Origin: DASZZV01 sp035544835
GTDB lineage: Bacteria > Acidobacteriota > Thermoanaerobaculia > Gp7-AA8
Direction of reading: 5' to 3'
NCBI GenBank assembly: GCA_035544835.1
Contig: DASZZV010000295.1
Location: 1-10,781 of the forward strand
Length of the DNA stretch: 10,781 nt
Translations under genes and position numbers: made by a program
In this document: positions 1 to 6,378 of the stretch, one piece after another
Numbering within the stretch: position 1 is the stretch's first letter
How the letters are laid out: the number at the start of each line of letters is the position of its first letter
Notes under the pieces: model-generated
What the model saw: the letters and a program-made list of their open reading frames with translations, nothing else
Databases searched by the model: none
Told to the model about the DNA's origin: nothing

Positions 1-611
1 TCCGACAGAGAAAAAATCTCGTCACGAAACTTTCCTCTTCCTTCACCGGCGCCAATCCCATAGGTAACTCCGAGAGGGCCGGAGATGCGGCCGCTTCCCC
101 ACAGCCCCACGAAGCGAAGCGGCCACGCTCCGCCCTGCTCCTCTCGTCGAGCCATGATGGGAACGTCGATGCTGGTCTGTAGAAAACGGCCCCTGTGCTC
201 GCGCTCATTCCAACGAATGAGGCCGGTATGGACCTGACCAGCCTCGACGCGAAACAGGTCCGAGCGACTGTAAGCGAGATAGAGCCGTTCGAGATCGAGC
301 TCGTTTTTTTTGGTCAGACGTCCATCCACATCCGCGTCGTCGCGGACACTCTGCAGAAGCACTTCTCCCAGTGCCGACCACCGGTCGGAGAGGCGCGACG
401 TGAAGTACAGATCGAGCTCGGCAGCGTCGAAGGCATAGCGACCGGAGCTCAACGAATGGCGAGCATCCACGTCCCCGAAGCCGGCGAGACGGAAGGCCTC
501 GGATGGAGTTGGAGAAGGATCAGCGGTCGCGACCTGCGCAAGAAGAGCCAAAGGAAAGAAGACCGATGCGCACAGGCCAGACAGAATGAAACGAAGTCGT
601 AGGTAGGACAC
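1..611 (-). CDS. Porin-like outer-membrane beta-barrel protein, N-terminal part (runs off the left edge)
   Basis: An uninterrupted frame of 203 codons is open from a GTG at 611 to the window edge; the C-terminal part is outside. An in-frame TAA at 621-623 lies three codons upstream, so GTG at 611 is the only sensible start ahead of the signal peptide; I see no good Shine-Dalgarno. Residues 1 to about 30 form a Sec signal peptide (basic start, hydrophobic core, ALLAQVATA). The mature part begins with GFGDVDAR (44-51), followed by alternating polar and apolar strands. Residues 125-141 (GQVHTGLIRWNEREHRG) and LQTSIDVP (144-151) resemble porin-like proteins with an HTP-x-GYWN-x-HHG-LQT pattern, a family I recall only loosely. 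An A8 run in the coding strand (304-311) keeps the frame. The gene is divergent from a response regulator across 69 bp, which suggests co-regulation. The substrate is unknown. Barrel assignment is fairly secure; porin function is inferred. Confidence 0.8.
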   Translation of the reverse strand, partial: MSYLRLRFILSGLCASVFFPLALLAQVATADPSPTPSEAFRLAGFGDVDARHSLSSGRYAFDAAELDLYFTSRLSDRWSALGEVLLQSVRDDADVDGRLTKKNELDLERLYLAYSRSDLFRVEAGQVHTGLIRWNEREHRGRFLQTSIDVPIMARREEQGGAWPLRFVGLWGSGRISGPLGVTYGIGAGEGRGKFRDEIFSLS

Positions 612-639
612 ATCCGTACTTTAAACCGGGAAATCAGAA

Positions 640-655
640 TTCATCGCTGGTTCAT
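640..655 (+). promoter_or_regulatory. Candidate response-regulator operator: direct repeat TTCAT-N6-TTCAT (left module)
   Basis: TTCAT at 640-644 and TTCAT at 651-655 repeat with an 11-bp period inside the 69-bp divergent region between the porin-like gene and the response regulator. The full site is TTCATCGCTGGTTCAT. Tandem half-sites 11 bp apart are the known arrangement for OmpR/PhoB-family dimers (the Pho box, for example). A closely similar site lies at the same distance before the paralogous regulator at the right end (10216-10231), which makes chance less likely. The site is 25 bp upstream of the regulator start. It could serve both divergent genes. Binding is inferred. Confidence 0.5.
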
Positions 656-680
656 TCTTTTGACGTAGGCTGGTCACGGA

Positions 681-1373
681 ATGCGCCTGCTCCTGGTCGA
701 AGACGATGCTGATGTGGCCCGCTTTATCCGTAAGGGGCTGGTCGAGCAGGCCTACGCGGTGGATGTGGCTGCAGACGGTGAGTCGGCGCTCTATCACGCC
801 GGGGTGAATACCTACGACGGGATCATTCTCGACCTCATGATTCCGGCGCCGGATGGGCTGGAAGTGTGCAGTCGACTTCGCGCCGAGGGATCCAGGCTCC
901 CCATCCTGATGCTCACGGCCAGGGACTCGGTCGATGAAAAGATCGCTGGTCTCGACTCGGGCGCGGACGACTATCTGGCCAAGCCGTTCGAATTCGGGGA
1001 GTTGTTGGCGCGGCTGCGCGCACTGCTGCGCCGTGGCGGTGCCAGTCATGGAGGAGTTTTGAAGGTTGGAGACCTGGAGATCGACACCCGATCGCACCGC
1101 GTGTCGTTCGAGTCGAAACCGCTGCAACTGACCACCAAGGAATACTCCCTGCTCGAGTATCTGGCGCGAAACTCAGGCAGAATCATCGGGAGAGAAGAGA
1201 TCGCCGAGCACGTCTGGAATCAGGATTTCGATCCTTTCTCGAATCTCATCGAGGTCTATGTGAATCGCCTTCGAAGAAACATTGAAACCATTTCCTCGCG
1301 GAAGTTGATTCAGACAATCCGCGGCGCCGGCTACATGCTCGAGGAGAGCGAGGGCGAGCGGCCCGTCGATTGA
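681..1373 (+). CDS. OmpR/PhoB-family response regulator (left module)
   Basis: This 230-residue cytoplasmic transcription factor should be activated by phosphotransfer from the kinase encoded immediately downstream. The receiver domain (residues 1-117) has the acidic pocket E7-D8-D9, phospho-acceptor D51 (IILDLMIP), T79 (LMLTARDS) and K101 (LAKPFEF). A linker of about eight residues leads to a winged-helix Trans_Reg_C domain (about 126-222) with the usual TTKEYSLLEYLA and IRGAGYML elements. The recognition helix is FSNLIEVYVNRLRRNI. In overall style it is closest to the CusR/CopR-type metal-response branch, but that does not fix the signal. Start ATG 681 gives the standard receiver N terminus; the Shine-Dalgarno is weak. 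One base separates it from the kinase gene, so the two are surely co-transcribed. A direct-repeat operator candidate lies 25 bp upstream. It is highly similar to the regulator at 9512-10192. Confidence 0.96.
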   Translation: MRLLLVEDDADVARFIRKGLVEQAYAVDVAADGESALYHAGVNTYDGIILDLMIPAPDGLEVCSRLRAEGSRLPILMLTARDSVDEKIAGLDSGADDYLAKPFEFGELLARLRALLRRGGASHGGVLKVGDLEIDTRSHRVSFESKPLQLTTKEYSLLEYLARNSGRIIGREEIAEHVWNQDFDPFSNLIEVYVNRLRRNIETISSRKLIQTIRGAGYMLEESEGERPVD

Positions 1374-1374
1374 A

Positions 1375-2778
1375 ATGTTTCATTCCGTACGCGCGCAGCT
1401 AACCCTGTGGTACTGCGGCGTCCTCGCCGTCATCCTGATCGCCTTCAGCGGCATCAGCTACGTACTCATCGCAAGTCAGATTCGTGAAAGTACCGACGAG
1501 TCGCTGGCCGACACGTCGCATGAGTTCACCGCCGCCTTCAGTGACAGGGCCGCCGAAGAGAGCGCACGCGACGTTTTCCTCGACTTCCGATACAGCGACC
1601 GTGAGATTCTGGTGCTGTCACCAGCCGGTGAGGTCATCGCGCGATCGCGGACGAGAGCCCTTCCTAGTGAAACCATGTCGACTCTTCGCACGATGGCACG
1701 CCTTCGTGGTTTCTTCACCATTCCAGGTGGTGAGGACGAGGACGGTCTTCGCGCCTTCGCCACTCCACTGACAGTGCTGGGCAAACCTTACTCCGCAATT
1801 GTGATTCGTTCTCTCCATGAACAGACCGACCGTCTCGAAAACGCAGCCCGGGCGCTGTTCCTCGGAATTCCTCTGGCGCTTCTCATCGCCAGCGTTGGCG
1901 GATATCTGTTGGCCAGGAAGAGTCTGGCTCCCGTTCTGGAGATGAGCCGAAAGGCGCAGCAGATCGGCGCCGACACGTTGAGCGAGAGAATCATCGTTCG
2001 AAACGAGAAAGACGAGCTGGGAATCCTGGCAGGCACTCTCAATGGCCTGCTCTCCCGGCTTCAGGATGCATTCGACTCTCAGCGCCGCTTCATGGCCGAT
2101 GCCTCACATGAGCTACGTACGCCGCTTTCGATCATGCAGGGTGAGGCTGACGTAACTCTGGCACGTCCGCATAGAACCGAGGACGAGTACCGCTCTTCGC
2201 TCGACATCATTCAGCAGGCCGCAAAAAGACTCACCAGAATCGTGCAGAACCTCTTCCTCCTCGCTCGATCCGACGCCGGCAGCTACCCGATTGATCGATC
2301 CCGCTTCTATCTCGACGAGGTCGTCGACTCTTGCCTGACCAGCCTGAGGACCATTGCCTCCTCGCGAGACATCGAGATCTCATTCGACAAAAGAACCGAG
2401 GTAGTGATGACCGGCGACGAGGATCTCATTCACAGGATGGTCCTCAACCTCGTGGAGAACGCGCTGAAGTACAGCACCGCCGGGGGGCGCGTGTCGGTGC
2501 GGCTGGAGACCGACGGATCTTCGAACGTGATTACGGTCTCGGATACGGGACCCGGAATCCCGCTGGAAGAACAGGACCGGATCTTCGACAGGTTCTATCG
2601 CCTGGACCGCGCACGCGGCGCGCAACGGGCCGCCGGATATGGAGGCGCAGGCGCCGGGCTCGGCCTTCCGATTGCGAGATGGATCGCCGAGATTCACTCC
2701 GGAAGCGTGCGACTCGCCAGTTCCGGCGCCGAGGGGAGCACATTTATCGTCGCTCTCCCCGTCTCTCACTCTTCGTAA
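1375..2778 (+). CDS. HAMP-domain sensor histidine kinase (left module)
   Basis: This is a 467-residue inner-membrane sensor kinase, partner of the regulator whose stop lies one base upstream. Residues 9-33 form TM1. About 34-158 form a periplasmic sensor loop containing FLDFRYSDREILVLS, and 159-181 form TM2 (LGIPLALLIASVGGYLLA). A HAMP linker (about 182-235) leads to the HisKA dimerisation domain with the H box FMADASHELRTP, phospho-acceptor H245. The ATPase domain is complete: N box NLVENALKYS (N358, N362), G1 box SDTGPGIP (D390, G392, G394), F box, and G2 box GAGAGLGLPIARWIA preceded by a Gly/Ala-rich ATP lid (415-428). The architecture is that of CusS-like kinases, but no metal-binding pattern is visible in the sensor loop, so the stimulus is unknown. 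It is clearly paralogous to the kinase at 8096-9505, sharing even the sensor-loop and post-H-box motifs. Confidence 0.96.
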   Translation: MFHSVRAQLTLWYCGVLAVILIAFSGISYVLIASQIRESTDESLADTSHEFTAAFSDRAAEESARDVFLDFRYSDREILVLSPAGEVIARSRTRALPSETMSTLRTMARLRGFFTIPGGEDEDGLRAFATPLTVLGKPYSAIVIRSLHEQTDRLENAARALFLGIPLALLIASVGGYLLARKSLAPVLEMSRKAQQIGADTLSERIIVRNEKDELGILAGTLNGLLSRLQDAFDSQRRFMADASHELRTPLSIMQGEADVTLARPHRTEDEYRSSLDIIQQAAKRLTRIVQNLFLLARSDAGSYPIDRSRFYLDEVVDSCLTSLRTIASSRDIEISFDKRTEVVMTGDEDLIHRMVLNLVENALKYSTAGGRVSVRLETDGSSNVITVSDTGPGIPLEEQDRIFDRFYRLDRARGAQRAAGYGGAGAGLGLPIARWIAEIHSGSVRLASSGAEGSTFIVALPVSHSS

Positions 2779-2834
2779 CCCACCTCTCACAGTTTTTGAT
2801 TTCGAGCTGATAGTGCCTACCAGAATGCGGGCTC

Positions 2835-2897
2835 GGTTGTTACCGCGGCGCAATGCGTAGGGCCGCACGGCGTGCGGCCGATACCCGGTAAACAACC
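2835..2897. repeat. Outer inverted repeat enclosing the first REP-like palindrome
   Basis: GGTTGTTACCG at 2835-2845 pairs with CGGTAAACAACC at 2886-2897, with a single extra A on the right arm. The arms bracket the palindrome at 2861-2879, so the single strand could form a long two-part hairpin. The second REP-like copy does not have these arms, so they may be a separate site or a remnant. Confidence 0.5.
2858..2885 (+). repeat. REP-like palindromic repeat, copy 1
   Basis: The core GGCCGCACGGCGTGCGGCC (2861-2879) is an 8-bp perfect stem, GGCCGCAC/GTGCGGCC, with a 3-base GGC loop. It is preceded by TAG and followed by GATACC. The whole 28-bp unit recurs in reverse orientation at 3002-3029 with one difference (GATACC against GGTACC). 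Short GC-rich palindromes in intergenic space, often in inverted pairs, are characteristic of REP/REPIN elements mobilised by RAYT transposases; no such transposase gene is in the window. It may also act as a transcript-end hairpin for the upstream kinase. Confidence 0.8.
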
Positions 2898-3001
2898 GTT
2901 CAATGTGAACCGGAAAGCAGGCGGATGACCAATCGCAGAGACGTTATGAATGTTTTGTCGCCGAGGGATTCGCATTGTTATGTTTGTGTTCCGCGACCGA
3001 A

Positions 3002-3029
3002 GGTACCGGCCGCACGCCGTGCGGCCCTA
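3002..3029 (-). repeat. REP-like palindromic repeat, copy 2 (inverted)
   Basis: This is the reverse complement of copy 1 with a single mismatch: the stem is GGCCGCAC (3008-3015) and GTGCGGCC (3019-3026), and the loop GCC is the complement of that in copy 1. The two units face each other 116 bp apart, so 2858-3029 has the layout of a REP doublet (REPIN) or a small MITE-like element. A further small palindrome, GCACC-C-GGTGC (3036-3046), lies just outside. No clear target-site duplication is visible. Confidence 0.8.
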
Positions 3030-3142
3030 CACCCAGCACCCGGTGCGGACGCGGATAGCAGCTGTCTGCTTCGGTTCATTGAGGATTTATCTGCAATAAG
3101 CCAAATTCCTTAGCCGTTCGGGTCGAAGGCTGATCCGAAACC

Positions 3143-3147
3143 AGGGG
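3143..3147 (+). promoter_or_regulatory. Ribosome-binding site deciding the GTG start of the deacetylase
   Basis: AGGGG lies 8 bases upstream of GTG 3156, ideal spacing for a Shine-Dalgarno sequence. No ATG occurs in frame before the conserved HPDDE motif, so this site supports GTG as the true start. Confidence 0.6.
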
Positions 3148-3155
3148 ATTTCTGA

Positions 3156-4004
3156 GTGACTGACACCGACGCAAAGCAACTCCCCGAAGTACAGCTCGCC
3201 CATGAGAGCGTTCTTTTCGTTGCTCCCCATCCCGATGATGAGACCCTCGCCGCCGGCGGGTTTCTACAGCAACTGCTGAGATCGGGAAGTCGGGTCCGCG
3301 TCATTTTTCTCACCGACGGCGAACGAAACCCTCTTGCCCACAGTGCCATGGAGCGGAGGTTCTGCCTGGGATCGGCAGCCCGCGAGAGATTCCGCACCTA
3401 CCGAAGAGATGAGGCCCTCAGAGCTATGGCGCACATCGGGATCGCAGCCGAAAACTGCACCTTCCTGTCGTTGCCTGACTCGTTCGTGTCACGTGCGATG
3501 GCGAATGGCCACGCCGGTATGGTGATCGCGAACGTTCGCTCGATTGTGCGTTCTGTGAATCCAACATTGATCCTGATCCCATGCAGGAGCGATCTGCATC
3601 CCGACCACCGAGCCGCGGCTCGCCTGCTCGAGACGGCTATGGCCGGAGGGATACGACCGGCCACCACACTTCGCTATGCGATTCATCGACCTCCCGGATT
3701 GAATGGCCGCGAGCTGGTCGTGATCCCCCTGTCGAGTCGGGAGCTGGAGCGCAAACGAGCCGCCATCGGAGAATACCGAAGCCAACTCATTCTCAGCCGC
3801 CGGCGCTTTTTATCCTTTGCTCAGCAGAGCGAAGAGTTTCACGAGTCGTGCTCGACGGAACCATCAATTTCCGAATGGGCACGACGTCTCATGCGGCTAT
3901 GGACGATCGTCCGGGGATCCTTCCGTCGACGAAAAGGACGGCGAACTGCGTCCGCTGTCCTCACACTGGACGAGGGTGGATTGTGGATCAGAGGTGAGGA
4001 ATAG
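3156..4004 (+). CDS. PIG-L/LmbE-family N-acetylglucosaminyl deacetylase-like protein
   Basis: This 282-residue protein starts at GTG with a good Shine-Dalgarno. It has the family's Zn-site signatures: APHPDDETLAAGG (residues 23-35, with H25 and D28 as expected metal ligands and D27 as general base), and LHPDHRAAA (147-155, H151 the expected third ligand). TDGE (53-56) follows the second strand, as is usual. Family members (MshB, BshB, PIG-L) remove the acetyl group from GlcNAc on small thiols, lipids or glycans. No signal peptide is seen, so it should act in the cytoplasm. The C-terminal third (about 190-282) is Arg-rich and unlike a typical ending; I cannot assign it. Next to a convergent GT-C glycosyltransferase, glycan or lipid-linked sugar modification is a reasonable but unproven role. 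Its stop overlaps the end of that gene by 17 bp. Confidence 0.88.
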   Translation: MTDTDAKQLPEVQLAHESVLFVAPHPDDETLAAGGFLQQLLRSGSRVRVIFLTDGERNPLAHSAMERRFCLGSAARERFRTYRRDEALRAMAHIGIAAENCTFLSLPDSFVSRAMANGHAGMVIANVRSIVRSVNPTLILIPCRSDLHPDHRAAARLLETAMAGGIRPATTLRYAIHRPPGLNGRELVVIPLSSRELERKRAAIGEYRSQLILSRRRFLSFAQQSEEFHESCSTEPSISEWARRLMRLWTIVRGSFRRRKGRRTASAVLTLDEGGLWIRGEE

Positions 4005-5751
4005 ACGCCGTGGCGAGGCCGGCGTACGGAATTGTTTTGCTGCCACCTGCGGATTTCTGAGCTTCCTTGGCCAACTCAGCAAACGGCGAGAAGCCGCGAT
4101 CGATGGCGGTCGACCAGACGAATGCGACCGTTTGACGGGAGGCGCAGACGAATTCGTGGACGCCGGCGCTCAGATGACGTGGCCCAACATATAGCGAGCC
4201 ATCTAGAAATCCCACCGCATGCTGTCTGGATCCCACCATGGCATAGGAAGCGTCGAAGGGAACCTCGAAGAGAGCACGCGACGAGTTTTCGAAAATCCGA
4301 CCGGGGACACGCAGCAGTCCGACGCTCACGTAATGGTCGTTGAGGAAGCGGCGCGAGGCTGCGGGGTAGCGCCAGCTATCTTCGGTAACGACGCATGTCT
4401 TCGTACGAATGATCCGTTGCCGGATCTCGTCCGGCATGAGCCCGCGCACGATCCGCTGATTCGTGATGGTCTCGAGCACATAGTAATAAGGACGATTTCT
4501 GAAAATCGTCTCGCCCTTCGTATCCATCACCGGCTCGGAAGGCCCCGCCAGCTTCAGCACATCCCGCAACAGGCTCGTCTCCGGGAAGGTCTGATCGTGC
4601 TGCAGGACGCCAACTCGGATAAAGGCCACCAGAGACGCGACTACCAGACCGCTGAGTGCAGCCACCCGGAAAGGCTTCGGAATTGCGAAGACCGCACCGG
4701 CGATAAAAACGTGAATCAACGGATAGGCAGGAAGATAGTCCTGGCGAGGAATGAGCGGCCAGAAGCTGACCAGCAGAGCAAGATACGAAAGCGCAGTGAT
4801 GAAGATCAACGACCGAAGCCTGCGTTGCTCAGGGTGCGTTTCATTGGAGCCCGTGAATCGACTCGAGGCAATCACGAGAGGAATCGCCAGGATAGCGATC
4901 AGCCCCCGCTCAGGGTGACTGGCGTGTCCAAGCTGCGGAAGAAGGTTATGCCGGATGGTGCAGTAGACATACGCATCGCCGGCACCGGTAGAAAAAAAAT
5001 AGGCGCTGAGGGCGGCGACGGGTGTGACCGCGCCTGTCAGAAGCAGCGCACATCGCGCCAGGAAACTCTTGAGGGAAATGCCCCATCTCAACGTCGCCAG
5101 GGTGCCGATACCGAGAGCCCCGACCAGCACGACACTCTTGAGTGAAACGGTAAAGCAGAGACCGAGCAACACGCCGACCAGTAAGGTTCGCCGGTAGGTC
5201 ATCGATCCCGAGACGATCACCGCCAGAGCGACCATCCAAAACATCGCCCAGAGATTGTCCGTCCGAAACTCGGTCGAGGAAAGAAGGTAGCCTGTCGAGA
5301 TCGAGACCAGAATTGCCGCCCAGAGGCCGACTGTCGGAGAGAAGAGCCGCCTGCCGATGCAATAGGTGCAGGCCAGCGCGGCCACCAGCAGAGGCAGCAT
5401 GGAGAGACGCATCCAGAAGATGATGTCGGCCCGCTCGCCGGCTGCCGCTACCAGCGGCGCGAAGAGGAGATGAAACAGCGGCATGTGATTGTCGAACACG
5501 TCCCGGTACTGTTCCAGCCCCCGACTCCAGCTCCAGGCGACATGAAGATGCTGCGATTCATCGGAGTCCACTTTGTAGCGAAGGAGAACCAACGCTCTCA
5601 AAGCCATCGACAAGGTTATGCAGAACACTGCCACTGCTGGAGGAACGAAGGAGCGGACACCGCCCTCAGAAATGCGAAGGGATGATGGATCTCGCTCTCT
5701 TGTGCCGACGGTCATGCCCCCCATTGTGCGTACCCGGGATAAACTCATCAT
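3988..5751 (-). CDS. GT-C fold membrane glycosyltransferase (PMT_2/ArnT-like)
   Basis: This is a polytopic inner-membrane protein of about 587 residues. After a polar N terminus, TM1 (about 34-58) is followed by a first periplasmic loop with YKVDSDESQHLHVAW; the D64-E65 pair matches the catalytic acidic motif of PMT_2/ArnT-type enzymes, which use polyprenyl-phosphate sugars. The loop continues with YRDVFDNHMPLFHLLFAP, the family's Y-x-D-x-x-x-x-H-x-P-L element. About nine more hydrophobic segments follow, then a soluble C-terminal domain (last ~130 residues, including GRIFENSSRALFEVP and a DG-x-L-x-AG-x-H stretch), probably extracytoplasmic. The frame is open to an ATG at 6012, but that would overlap the lipoprotein gene. 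I use ATG 5751; 5748, 5724 and 5715 are also possible, and none has a clear Shine-Dalgarno. Acceptor and sugar are unknown. Its last 17 bp overlap the convergent deacetylase gene. Confidence 0.85.
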   Translation of the reverse strand: MMSLSRVRTMGGMTVGTRERDPSSLRISEGGVRSFVPPAVAVFCITLSMALRALVLLRYKVDSDESQHLHVAWSWSRGLEQYRDVFDNHMPLFHLLFAPLVAAAGERADIIFWMRLSMLPLLVAALACTYCIGRRLFSPTVGLWAAILVSISTGYLLSSTEFRTDNLWAMFWMVALAVIVSGSMTYRRTLLVGVLLGLCFTVSLKSVVLVGALGIGTLATLRWGISLKSFLARCALLLTGAVTPVAALSAYFFSTGAGDAYVYCTIRHNLLPQLGHASHPERGLIAILAIPLVIASSRFTGSNETHPEQRRLRSLIFITALSYLALLVSFWPLIPRQDYLPAYPLIHVFIAGAVFAIPKPFRVAALSGLVVASLVAFIRVGVLQHDQTFPETSLLRDVLKLAGPSEPVMDTKGETIFRNRPYYYVLETITNQRIVRGLMPDEIRQRIIRTKTCVVTEDSWRYPAASRRFLNDHYVSVGLLRVPGRIFENSSRALFEVPFDASYAMVGSRQHAVGFLDGSLYVGPRHLSAGVHEFVCASRQTVAFVWSTAIDRGFSPFAELAKEAQKSAGGSKTIPYAGLATASIPHL

Positions 5752-5885
5752 GAAGAGCGCACTAATACTTTCACCGATTGTTTGACTCGCATAGCCGATT
5801 CTTCCTTCCCTGACTTGATCGATCCGCGGGCGAAGCGCGATTCCCGGAATCGGTCTATGAGTAACGCCAACGACCGCGACCGGCG

Positions 5886-6284
5886 TCATCGAACCCGGGT
5901 AAGCCTCCCCGACAAATGCGCGGTGTGGCCCGAGCTCAGGGTAACGAAGGAATGTAGCGTTCCCTGCTCGAAGTCCTCGATTTGGACGATCTTGCCCTGT
6001 TTCTCTGCCCACGTCACGGCAAAAAGGCCCGGACGCAGCGGCGTCACGGTGTAGCTGACCGTCTGCTGATCACCCTTCACTGAACCTTGCGTCCCGGTGA
6101 ACGTCATCTGGCCGGCCGAAGAGAAATCCAGATCGAGCGCTATCTCTCCCAAGTCAGCATGATAGACGTGACCCACCGCGGGAAAGGCTTCAGGACTCGT
6201 GGGACGAGCCTTGTGTGGCATGGAAGAACAGCCGACAGTGAGGATCACTACCGCGATGCCAGCAGAACAATACGAGTTGCGCAT
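5886..6284 (-). CDS. Small lipoprotein with MoaF-like beta-barrel domain
   Basis: Starting at ATG 6284 gives 132 residues: MRNSYC, a hydrophobic core (IAVVILTVG) and a lipobox-like cysteine, C19, followed by Ser-Ser. The -3 residue is Thr, so the lipobox is slightly atypical. Serine at +2 predicts outer-membrane sorting by the E. coli Lol rule. The mature part has evenly spaced beta strands, with TVSYTVTPLRPGLFAVTW and IVQIEDFEQGTLHSFVTL resembling MoaF-like/lipocalin-type proteins, where W-x-E followed by V-x-x-(V/I)-x-D-F is typical. That assignment is pattern recognition, with no known reaction. An upstream in-frame ATG (6329) would place 15 extra residues before the signal peptide and is less likely. 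The gene lies 94 bp after the Omp85-family gene and 134 bp before the glycosyltransferase, same strand, so it may be in one transcript with either. Confidence 0.75.
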   Translation of the reverse strand: MRNSYCSAGIAVVILTVGCSSMPHKARPTSPEAFPAVGHVYHADLGEIALDLDFSSAGQMTFTGTQGSVKGDQQTVSYTVTPLRPGLFAVTWAEKQGKIVQIEDFEQGTLHSFVTLSSGHTAHLSGRLTRVR

Positions 6285-6378
6285 TTTCACGATTCCCGCC
6301 CTTGGTTTGATGCCGACCGCGCAAAACATCTCCGTTGTTGTTTTCGATGACTTTTCTTTTCGTTCAGCCGCGCCGACT

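Larger units (their letters stand above)
2779..3155. other. Non-coding interval with REP-like repeats
   Basis: This 377-bp stretch lies between the left kinase and the deacetylase. It holds no convincing gene: the frame at 2925-3113 runs through one of the palindromes, has no ribosome-binding site and gives a low-complexity basic peptide. It contains two inverted 28-bp palindromic repeats (2858-2885 and 3002-3029), accessory inverted repeats around them, and the ribosome-binding site of the deacetylase at its right end. No T-rich intrinsic terminator follows the kinase stop; the first palindrome, 80 bp downstream, may fold in the transcript. Confidence 0.7.

Noticed and set aside
195..602. 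Plus-strand open frame of 135 codons at the left end
   Set aside because: It lies antisense to the porin-like gene, whose frame has a signal peptide and barrel-like strands; the plus-strand peptide has no recognisable domain and no ribosome-binding site.
681..2778. Naming the left two-component pair CusR/CusS or CopR/CopS
   Set aside because: Domain layout and style are similar, but no metal-binding motif is seen in the sensor loop and no metal-efflux genes are nearby, so a metal-specific name is not supported.
3075..3090. TTCAT-N6-TTTAT, a partial match to the proposed regulator site, upstream of the deacetylase
   Set aside because: The second half-site is imperfect and the spacer (TGAGGA) does not match the CGCT seen in the two regulator sites; one such match in a few hundred bases is likely by chance.
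2925..3113. Possible 62-residue small protein between kinase and deacetylase
   Set aside because: The frame runs through REP copy 2, has no Shine-Dalgarno, and its composition looks like translated non-coding sequence.
2779..3155. CRISPR array or att site in the repeat-bearing gap
   Set aside because: There are only two repeat units, in opposite orientation and individually palindromic, with no regular spacers, no cas genes, no integrase and no tRNA.
4219..5145. Plus-strand open frame of 308 codons inside the glycosyltransferase
   Set aside because: It is a long antisense shadow in GC-rich sequence; the peptide is Arg/Asp/Gln-rich without domains, while the minus frame has clear membrane segments and catalytic motifs.
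5752..6012. N-terminal extension of the glycosyltransferase to ATG 6012
   Set aside because: It would overlap 127 bp of the lipoprotein gene, and the added ~87 residues are polar and unlike the start of GT-C proteins.
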